Origin: Saprospiraceae bacterium
GTDB taxonomy: Bacteria; Bacteroidota; Bacteroidia; Chitinophagales; Saprospiraceae
Length of the DNA stretch: 64,000 bases
Assembly (NCBI GenBank): GCA_022842725.1
Contig: JALHOZ010000003.1
Coordinates: 124,001-188,000, forward strand
Reading direction: 5' to 3'
The notes beneath the pieces were generated by a model. The model was not told where the DNA came from and did no database searches. It worked only from the letters and a program-made list of their open reading frames with translations. The position numbers and the translations under genes are program-made. Below, piece by piece: positions 1-9,100 of the stretch; position 1 is the first letter of the stretch, and each line of letters opens with the position of its first letter.

Positions 1-786
1 TATAGTTTTTTCGGGAGACACCAACACATCTTTTAGTCCGGTATCTTCTTCATCAAAAGAAAATAAAATTTGATTTTCGAAGGTCGATAAAGAAATATAT
101 TTTACATCTTTTCCGTCAAAATAATATATGTTATTTCCATCAAACTGGAATGATCTTGTATTGTCAGCTACAAATGATGATAGATATTGACCAAAATTGT
201 CAAAAATCAAAAAACGTTTTCCTTCATCCAATAGCACAACTTTGTTGCCGTTTTCGATGATTTTAGTTATATATAATGATTGTAAGCCAAAATCCGAGAG
301 ATTAGCAGATTCAAAAGATTTTTTACCATTAGCATAAATTTTAATCAGCCTGAACCTGAGAGGATCATAAATCCAGTAACCATCATCGTTGGAAACACCT
401 ACCGCACTAATATCGGTAAAGCCAAAATCCGCCAGACTGAATTCCTGAATTTCGGCCAAAGTATTATCCAATTCAAGAATTCTGCCAAAATCTTTGTTGT
501 AAATGACTATTTTAATAGGATTGCTAACATTAATATCTGAAATATTGCCAATTCTTTTATTAGCAAAACGAAAAACCTCTTTATTATTTTCATCAAAATG
601 GTAAACCTGATTATTGGTTGTCACAACGTATAAACGAAAAAGTTTGTCCAATGCGGCATATTTTACCTTTACTTCAATATCAGGCTGAGGAAAATCTTTT
701 TTTTGTGAAAATGCTGGTTTTACCTGACAACTTTGCATAAAAATTATCATGGCGAAATACATGAAAAAAGAAATTTCAGTCCGCAT
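1..786 (-). CDS. Exported beta-propeller-like protein, 3' end outside window
   Basis: The reading frame is open from an ATG at 786 to the window edge, so the C-terminus is missing. The start lies inside the last codons of lpxH, an 11-base overlap typical of co-transcribed genes. The N-terminus (MRTEISFFMYFAMIIFMQSC) is a hydrophobic export signal, possibly with a lipoprotein cysteine at residue 20. The rest consists of short repeated units rich in Asp, Asn, Tyr and Ile, such as NNQVYHFDENN, DDGYWIYDP and NGNKVVLLDEG, resembling the blades of an NHL or six-bladed propeller. No enzyme motif is visible. Function unknown; a surface or periplasmic scaffold role is only a guess. Confidence 0.75.
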   Translation of the reverse strand, partial: MRTEISFFMYFAMIIFMQSCQVKPAFSQKKDFPQPDIEVKVKYAALDKLFRLYVVTTNNQVYHFDENNKEVFRFANKRIGNISDINVSNPIKIVIYNKDFGRILELDNTLAEIQEFSLADFGFTDISAVGVSNDDGYWIYDPLRFRLIKIYANGKKSFESANLSDFGLQSLYITKIIENGNKVVLLDEGKRFLIFDNFGQYLSSFVADNTRSFQFDGNNIYYFDGKDVKYISLSTFENQILFSFDEEDTGLKDVLVSPEKTI

Positions 787-1591
787 ATTCTGTCAAATGA
801 TTTGAAATAAGCGTTGTGTCATCATCTCTGAAAAAACGGATCTCCATGTTTTTTCCATCAAAACAGGCAAACGAAAAAAACTGAAACCAATCGCCAATAT
901 TAAGATATCTGCTTTTTTGATTACTTAATTTGTGGTCTATGACCAGGTGACGATGTCCAAATACAAAATAGTCAACACTTTTTTTCAAAAGTATTTCTTC
1001 GCAAAACAGCACGAGCCATTCTCTTTTTTCATTCCATCCTTCTTCATTGTTTTGTTCTCTGCTTTTACCACTAAAAAACTGCATGAGTCTGATACCTGTA
1101 TTTGGATGTATCCGGGCAAATAACCATTGACAAACAGGATGATTAAAAATAGCTTTTATCAGTTTATACCCATGATCTCCCGGACCAAGTCCGTCCCCAT
1201 GTCCGACAAGAAGAGATATTCCGTTTATCTGCCATAGAACAGGTTTTTTGTACAATGCCACGCCTAATTCTTGTTGAAGATAGTCAAACATCCACATGTC
1301 ATGATTGCCTGTGTAAACAATGATTTCGATTCCCTGATCTTTCAGAGAGGCTATCTTACCCAAAAGTCTTACATATCCTTTTGGCACAACTTTTTTGTAT
1401 TCAAACCAAAAATCAAAAATATCACCTACCAAAAAAATGATTTGAGCATCTTTTTCAATGGATGTCAGCCATTCTGTAATAAATAATTCTCTCTGTTTTG
1501 ATGTGTACTTACCGTCAATACCCAGATGAAAATCTGAAGCAAAATATACTTTTTTTCCCGGGGCAATATGCCGGCTTTCTGAGGCGAACAT
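776..1591 (-). CDS. lpxH: UDP-2,3-diacylglucosamine diphosphatase LpxH
   Basis: LpxH hydrolyses UDP-2,3-diacylglucosamine to lipid X and UMP, the fourth step of lipid A synthesis, on the cytoplasmic face of the inner membrane. The 271 residues carry the full calcineurin-type metallophosphoesterase set: D20-F-H22-L-G, GDIFDFW with D57, GNHD with N97 and H98, GHGDGLGPGD with H131, and GHRH with H213 and H215. These supply the two metal sites. The FDFW and GHGDG segments are characteristic of LpxH rather than a generic phosphodiesterase. It follows the dioxygenase gene by 2 bases and overlaps the next gene, so these minus-strand genes are probably one transcript. Confidence 0.93.
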   Translation of the reverse strand: MFASESRHIAPGKKVYFASDFHLGIDGKYTSKQRELFITEWLTSIEKDAQIIFLVGDIFDFWFEYKKVVPKGYVRLLGKIASLKDQGIEIIVYTGNHDMWMFDYLQQELGVALYKKPVLWQINGISLLVGHGDGLGPGDHGYKLIKAIFNHPVCQWLFARIHPNTGIRLMQFFSGKSREQNNEEGWNEKREWLVLFCEEILLKKSVDYFVFGHRHLVIDHKLSNQKSRYLNIGDWFQFFSFACFDGKNMEIRFFRDDDTTLISNHLTEYAD

Positions 1592-1593
1592 AT

Positions 1594-2130
1594 TTAATGA
1601 TTATCGACAAATCTTTTATCACTTTCCATTATGGTGTGACAATTAGGACAGGTTCGTTTGGTTTCCGAACTGTAATAATCTTTAAATCTGGGGATAAAAT
1701 CCTTTTCAATATTGGTTAGATGAAAATACGATTCGTGCAATTTTGTGTTGCAATTGTCGCAAAACCACAATAATCCATCATTGTCTTCCGGCTTTCTTTT
1801 TAGTTCCACGACCAAGCCTATGGAACCTTCTGATCGAATCGGTGAATGCGGCACTCTCGCAGGCAATAAAAACATCTCGCCTTGTCTGATAGGAACGTCA
1901 ATCGCCTGGCCGTCTTCCTGTATCCGAACGACTATATCACCTTCAATCTGATAAAAAAGCTCTTCTGTTTCATTATAATGAAAGTCTTTTCTTGCATTGG
2001 GTCCTGCAACGATCATGACTATATAATCACCTGCGTCTTTGTATAAGTTCCTGTTGGCAACCGGTGGCTTTAATTCATGACGATTTTCATCAATCCATTT
2101 TTGGAGATTGAAGGGTCGGGCTATGGCCAT
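1594..2130 (-). CDS. nbaC: 3-hydroxyanthranilate 3,4-dioxygenase
   Basis: This enzyme opens the ring of 3-hydroxyanthranilate with O2 and Fe(II). The product closes to quinolinate, a precursor of NAD, or enters 2-nitrobenzoate/tryptophan degradation. The 178-residue cupin has iron ligands H51, E57 and H95 in the patterns DFHYNETEE and RVPHSP. Like bacterial HAAO proteins it keeps a C-terminal rubredoxin-like site, C124-DN-C127 and C161-PN-C164. A TTG two codons upstream could also start translation, but the ATG at 2130 gives the family's usual N-terminus (MAIARPFNLQKWIDE). No other kynurenine-pathway gene is recognised in the window, so its role here is inferred from the family. Confidence 0.93.
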   Translation of the reverse strand: MAIARPFNLQKWIDENRHELKPPVANRNLYKDAGDYIVMIVAGPNARKDFHYNETEELFYQIEGDIVVRIQEDGQAIDVPIRQGEMFLLPARVPHSPIRSEGSIGLVVELKRKPEDNDGLLWFCDNCNTKLHESYFHLTNIEKDFIPRFKDYYSSETKRTCPNCHTIMESDKRFVDNH

Positions 2131-2202
2131 ATTCAAACTATTTTATATTGAACAATGGTCAAAATTACAAAAATTCCAATAATCAAAACATTTTTCCTCT
2201 GA

Positions 2203-2949
2203 TTAACGAATAGAAACAGCTGTTTTGAGATTTTCTGATAATGTAACAATGGCCGGTTTATGTTCGAGACTATGAATCGAACTAGTCGTTTTGATATCGT
2301 ACAATTTTGTTCCGTTGAAATATTTTTCCATATCAATAACAATTTTTATGGTTGTGGTTTCATTATCCCTGACAGTAAAAATATGATTGAAAGAAAACGG
2401 CACATATGCTTCATCGCCACCAGTATGTAGTGTAAATGTATCTTCCATATCACCATCATTGTCAAAATCTATATTTCCTTCTGTCCGCATGAATATATAA
2501 CTTTTCCATGCGGTCCAGTAATTCGCACTACTGCTGAGCAGGCTTCCCGCCGAAAAATCTTTGGGTTCTTTTGCATTCAGGTTTGAAGGTACTCCCATAG
2601 CAAGGCTGAGTGCGCTATAGTTGCCTGATTCCACACCTTTTATGGTGTAGGTAAAACCTTTATTTTGATTGGATTGTGTATGTGCATTGGAAAAATCCAG
2701 AAAATCAATATCCTTTAAAAGTTTGTTTGAGCCCTCCGAATTTCTGATGCTTATATCAGAAAAATAGGCTGCTATCTTTGAAAATTTCAATTGATAATTT
2801 TCTGTTGGATACACAAACGTATCAAAAATAACTAATGGTTTTCCTTTGTATTCCAAAAAGAACACCAAATCGAGATTGCCTTTTTTATCTTCTTTTTCAC
2901 AGGAAAAAAACAAAACTACTCCAAGTAATACAAAAATATATTTATACAT
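2203..2949 (-). CDS. MbnP-like (copper-binding family) lipoprotein
   Basis: A 248-residue lipoprotein with a type II signal ending at C17 (VLFFSCEKE). The body matches what I know of the MbnP-like family of Bacteroidota: an extended beta domain with the blocks NYWTAWKSYIFMRTEG, an Asp-rich DNDGDMEDTFTLHTGG segment and a C-terminal SSIHSLEHKPAI block. MbnP of methanotrophs binds tryptophan-modified copper together with the dihaem partner MbnH. No MbnH-like CxxCH protein is seen nearby, so copper binding is inferred from family only. Histidines that could be ligands are in FTLHTGG, FSFNHIF and SIHSLEH. Confidence 0.7.
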   Translation of the reverse strand: MYKYIFVLLGVVLFFSCEKEDKKGNLDLVFFLEYKGKPLVIFDTFVYPTENYQLKFSKIAAYFSDISIRNSEGSNKLLKDIDFLDFSNAHTQSNQNKGFTYTIKGVESGNYSALSLAMGVPSNLNAKEPKDFSAGSLLSSSANYWTAWKSYIFMRTEGNIDFDNDGDMEDTFTLHTGGDEAYVPFSFNHIFTVRDNETTTIKIVIDMEKYFNGTKLYDIKTTSSIHSLEHKPAIVTLSENLKTAVSIR

Positions 2950-3116
2950 GTCTACATTTTAATAACCTACTTCAAAAAATTACATAAAACCAAAAATGCT
3001 GAATTAAGATCACATTTCCATTAATAAAACCATTTCCATGAAAAAAGTTCCTGAAATTCCTTTAATCTCAAACCGCTCACATAAAATACGATATTTTGTT
3101 AGGTTGGCACTTCTTT

Positions 3117-6100
3117 TTACTGAAGATTAAACCTAAACATAATACCTGTTCTTACAGTAAATACCGGAAAACTTTGGGTTGTTTTTGGTCTGTTATATGA
3201 ATATTCAAAATAATATCGCAACGCAAGATTTTTATTCAAATCGTATTCAAGGGTCGGGTTGAAAGCAATTGTTGTGCTTCCTCTGTCCGCTCTCGGAGTA
3301 TCCAGACCATCCTGAAGGTTAAAGACCAGAGATTCATCATCACGATAGGAAAACGCAGCATTAAACCTGAGTTCTCTACCTTTGGCCGTTGTACCCTTTT
3401 TAACATTGGTAGGATCTGCCTTTGCATCGTCAATGGATTCTGCTTTTTTGGATTTCTTTTTGGATTTTGACTTACTTTTTCTACTGAATCCTTTAAAGTT
3501 TTTCCACACATATCCTGATCCGAATATAATTTCGGTATTATTGGTTTGTAATAGTTGTGTTTGTGTCAAAGTAATCCCCCTTGCTTTTTTAAATTCAAAG
3601 TCGATTTTAAAATCTTTTACCGTTTTTATGCTAATACCAATCAGTGGAGCAAAACTTTCATTGATGACAATATCAGGAATTTCAAAACGAGAAAAATATC
3701 CTCCATTGGGGCCGAGTTCGAGAAAAGGATCTGTTTCATTAAAATTCGGTTGAGTTTCAAATCTGTTTACCCTGATCGTACTTCTGTAACCGTGTTTGAT
3801 AGTAATATTTGAAAACCTTTTTTTCATTCCTTTCAACTTGGACAAACCATTATAATTTAACTGCCAGTTGGGTTTAGGAATATAAGAAAGTTTAGAAAAT
3901 TCATTACGTTGATCCAGATTGATTGTATTTGGATCTTGTTTTGTATATGTTGCGATAAATGCCGGAATTGTAATGGCATTATTTGTAGGACCATAACCAA
4001 AAGCATGACCCAATGAATCCAATCCTGCTCCCGGTATATTAGGAAGCCTTTTAGAAATAATAATTCTGTTGTTTTTAAATTGATTATAAAGGTCTTTGGC
4101 ATCCATAAACATGGTATTAACCGCAATATTTGATGCATCGAATGAACCTACATCATATTTTGCCAATTGCAAAAATTCGCCTTCTGTTGCTCCTTTGGCT
4201 CTGAAGACCTCAGTATGGTTCTGGCTGTAATTTTTATTAAAATTAACATCTATACTAAAGTCCTTAAAAGGCTCCAACAACACTTTTACATCAAAATTAT
4301 GACGTTTATTTTGTTGGAGTGCGTTATTGAAGACTTTACTGTCATTAAACCATTGTTTATTGTTTTGAAGCCAGTTATTTTCACCTGAAATCCGGGGCTG
4401 AAGACCTGCCACAAAATCCAAACCGGGCGCATCAAATCCGGGATTAAGTCCCAACAATTTTGATTCCTGCATATAACCCGGAATCATGGTTGACAACTCT
4501 TCTTTATAGTTAAACTTAACAGACCGGAGAGTCATAAGAGGTCGGATCAGGATTCTTTCTGCCATAGTAGGATCTCTTGGTTTATCCTCTTTCTTTTTGT
4601 CCGTTTTTTTATCCTTTCCGTCTTTATCTTCATCCGTTCCTTTACTTTCCTGAACATCCCCACCTTTACCTTTTTTTGCATCTCTAATGGAAACCGGTGG
4701 CGTTTTGGAACTGTTCTTTTTTTGTTTTCTTACCCCTTTTCCTGTTTCTATAGATTTGAGGTAGTCCCACTTATTGTACAATTTGTCGAAGGCGAAAGTC
4801 GTATTCAATCCCCTGTTTTGACCGTTCTGCAGGATATTCCCTATCGGATTGTCTAACTCATCTATAGGTTGAAGTGAACCTCCTTCCCAACCGTAATTCA
4901 TCTTATAATCTGCTGTGCCGGACACCCAGTTTAGTATAGGAATCAGGTTAAACGGTAACCGATAATTCAAAGATGCATTGTGGGTATAAAATTTGGCCCG
5001 TCCCAACTTACGTATATTATTGTTTCGATAGTCCCGTACATAATCATCAACCCTTACATCAGAAGGGATTTCCTGTCTGTTTCCGAACTCATCAAACCAA
5101 GGCCTGTCTTCCGGATTATCCTCAATTCCGGCTTGTCTGAGTTCGTCAATTAGTGATGTTGCGTTTGCTCTGAAATTGAACCTGATTGATTTGGTTATAT
5201 CCCAATCCAATGAATAATTTCTGTCCCAGGTAAACCGAAGATCTTCAAACAAAAATACCGGCTGTTCCGGCAATCTGAATCTCCGGCTGTTATTGAGTCG
5301 CACCATTTTGCTGTTGAATGAAAAATTATTGGGTAATAACCCGATATTCAATTCACTCAATACTTTTAGTGCGTCTGATTTTATAAATTTTAGTGGTTGA
5401 AGATAGGTTGATTTTCTGCTAAAAACATAATCCAGACCTATAGTCCGTGTAACGGACTTTTCTTCTTCTATAATCGGGGTTTGTCTTGTATTTTCTGTAA
5501 AAGAGTAACTGAAACCAAAATTTTTGGGAGACCAGGGCATATCTTTCCCTTTATTGATTTTCAGATTGGTTACCGTGAATGTTTTAATTGTAGTTTCGTC
5601 GATATTTCTACCCCTTATTTCTCTCTTTTCCGCTTCGGATTGAGCCCTGTTGATTTTATCCCTGACTTCAATGTCTCTGTCAAAAGCATCATATTGGGGT
5701 GTGATTATCGTTTTCGAATATTGAGCAAATACAGGAGCTTTTACTTCAAGTGATTTGGGCAACAATTTGCCTGCTTCTACATTCACTGCTGCGTCGTATT
5801 GCAATACTTCTTCCCTCTGTCTCTCCTGAATTCTTTGATCAAGTCCACCATAACCATTGGAACTGTAATTTCCGGCGAGATTGATTTCTCCCAAATCGGC
5901 CATCTGCACCTGAAGTCTTGACTGCGCAGCAAAGGCGGGGTCTTCTCTGAAATCAACCAATCTCAATTCGTTGACCCAAACTTCAACTCCTGTAGTATCA
6001 TTCGGTGAATCCGCATAACTTCTCATACCCACATACCAAACTTTTACCAATCCAAGAGATGGGTTACCGATTATTCTCAGAGTATCTCCTCGTGAAGGAG

Positions 6101-9100
6101 AACCGGCAATGGAAAAAACTTCCGTAGCAGGTGTTCCGGATGCATTTCTCAAATTTTTCACTAGTAACAGACTATCCAGGTTCAGGTTAATAAAGTTTTC
6201 TTTCATCCAGATAGAATCGGGATTTCGCGGAAAATCTTTATTGGATAGTTTTAAAGGCATCTGGTATTCGTAGTAATTATTGACAAAGTCTTTTCCTATC
6301 CTGAATACAAATGCCATTTTTTCATGTTGGGTTCTGTTCGTTTTATTTTCTGCATGAACGAACATCTGAAGTCTTTTGTATTGGTTGATGTCTAATCTGG
6401 TCAGTTTGGTTGCTCCTACAGCACAACCTTTTTTCAGGTCCGTGACACTCAATGATAATGATTTTTCATCGAGTCGGATATTATTGGTACCTTGGTTTAC
6501 AAACTGATCTACTATTCCGGCAGGTGTTATGTAATTAAAAGGTAATCTCTCCGAATTTTCCTGTAAACCGACCTCATCCAAAGTAAAATTAGGGTCGAAT
6601 TTAGTATCGTCGTCACATACTGTATTCTGTTTCCTCCATTGGCTTCTCAATAACTGGAATTCAGCCATTCTGAAGACTTTGGGTTTCTCAAAATTGGTAA
6701 CATACATTCTCATAAACTGAATGGAACGGAATCCGGTGATATCATTTATCGCTCTTCCGTTTGAGAGAGGTACCACAAAACGATACCATACCTCATTTGG
6801 TCTGCTGCTTCCGCCCGGAACAAAAATGGATTGTTTGTAAAACTGTAGATCTGTCGTATCCAGAAAACCGTTGTTGTTTTTTATTTTTACCCTGTATTCA
6901 TAAAAGCTCTCTGTTTTATCGAGGGTTCTGTTATTGTTCATATCTTCGGTTTCGGGATATCTGTTGCCCCGAACAAACTGTGAGTTTGCGTTATTATTGT
7001 TCAAGGGAGCGTTTCCTTCAGGACCGTTAAAATTTTTCATTCTTTCCAGAAGGTCCAGACTTGCTACCGCCGGATCATTAAAAAACACAAAATCGTCAGC
7101 TGCCGGGTCCAGAGTAACAGAAGGTATATTCCCCCCGATTGATGCAAGCCAGGCCGCATGTTTGTCCAACTCTCTTGCATTGTCCATACCGTCATAACCT
7201 ACGTCCTGGTCTTGACCTTCCTGTAAATCAAATCCGTTGACTAAAGGAACTGAAGTTGTCGTCCTTCCATAAACGGTTGGCTTGATCGGGAAAGGTTGGT
7301 TAGGGGTTGGCAAAGCATTTTCAAAAAAAAGAATATCATCTTTGATTACGTCCTCAGAAACATTTCCAAGATTAAAAACAATTTCACCTTCTTCTCCAGG
7401 TTCGTGTTGTATACCATCCGGCCTTGACATAAATGGGTTTAACAACCAGAACTCAATAAACTCATAGTTTGCCTGTTCAAAATCCGGATTCTGAAAATAC
7501 CGCATGACCCCTCCCCATCTGGATTTGGGATCGTTTAGTCTGATTTGATTATTTTCAAGCCTGATTCCCTGGGTATATCCTGTATATCCACCCGGAATAT
7601 CGAAATTATAAGGACCTCTTTCTTCCGGATAATAGCTCAGGTCAAAAGTAAACAATTGATTCTGGCCAATCGGAGTTTCCCGCAATTTGAATAATTCAGT
7701 TTGCAATACTTGTCTGGTATAGGGATTTGAATTGTTTGGAGCAACCCCTAGATCCATTACATACCATGCCAGTTTTGCTCTGTTTGCACCATAAATCAAT
7801 GAATTGTCGAGTTTACTTTCCGGAAAATTCAGATTATTATCCGGTGTACTGGATAAAATCCATTGATTTGGATTGAAACTTCCCAAATTAAATCCGGTGA
7901 TGGCTCCTTCAAAATCATCCACATGCGCAATACCATCATAATCGGTATTTCCATCAATAAATTTATTGTGTCCGGGCAGGTATAAAACTGCTTCAGAAGC
8001 AAAGTTTAAGGTTGATTTTTCTTTAGTACTATAAAATGGAAGTTTGTCTACCAATTTTGTCATCCAGGGTATATCTGCTGTTTTGGTAAAATCGACACCA
8101 ATTACCTGATTGCTTACCGGGTCATCACCTATTGAAACTTTTCCTGTAAAAGGTCTTTCTTTATATCTCAGATAGGTTGCTCCCAGAAATGTGTTTTTAT
8201 CAAAAGTATATTCAGCACGAAGACCGTTCATGGTTTTTTGCTGGAAATTAAATACACTATTGTCCTCAAAACTGACATTTACTGGTGTGCCCTGAGCGAG
8301 ATAGGTTTCATTGATGATTCTCAATGTTCCCAAACTATAATCAATCTCATAATCCTGACCTTCAATAAGCATTTTACCTCCGGCAGTTACTCTGACAGAA
8401 CCCCTCGGAATAAAAGGACCTAAATTGATAATACCATTGCTCGCCCCTTTTACTTTTCCTCTGAGTACAAATTTATTTTTTTCAAGGGATTGTCTTGCTA
8501 TGGTTATTGTGGTATCGTATAATTCGTTGTAAACGTACAAACTATCAAGTGTTCCTATTTCCTCAGGCGTAAGAGGTGTTCCCTGAATATCATTAAAATA
8601 ATTGATAGTGTTATTGCGCAACGACCGTCCGAAAGGTTCTAATACCGGAAAAATAATACTTCCTGTATTTTCAATGACGGTAACCCCTGATATAAAATCA
8701 AAAATACCATCGGGCTGAGGGTCACCATACCTGTTTAATCTGTCCAGATTAAAAGCCTGTAATAACGGGAGCTTTCTTAATTTCTCCTCAGGAATGTATT
8801 TTAAAAGTTCGCCTTTCCCAAAATCATTTTCATAAAAAACATCAAACTCGAAATCCTGAGCATTCAGTTGGGATGTTCGTAGAGGATAAACGTTTTTCAT
8901 CATAAGATCCCAAAGTGGTGATGTAGTGTTCTGGTTGATAGGTTTAATCAGTTTTGTAAACATTACTTTGGGGGATGCCACAACAACAGTATCGGGATCT
9001 GACCCCAAAGGAGGTGTTTGTTCTCCGAATTGAATAGAGGATGACGCGAGCTGACCAACCTGAAACAACGTATCACATTTATCCGTATAGTAGTAATTGT

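Noticed and set aside
2131-2136. TTG start for the dioxygenase two codons upstream
   Set aside because: The ATG at 2130 gives the standard N-terminus, so the TTG is not needed.
3382-3753. Plus-strand open frame of 123 residues inside sprA
   Set aside because: Antisense to the highly conserved SprA C-terminus and likely chance.
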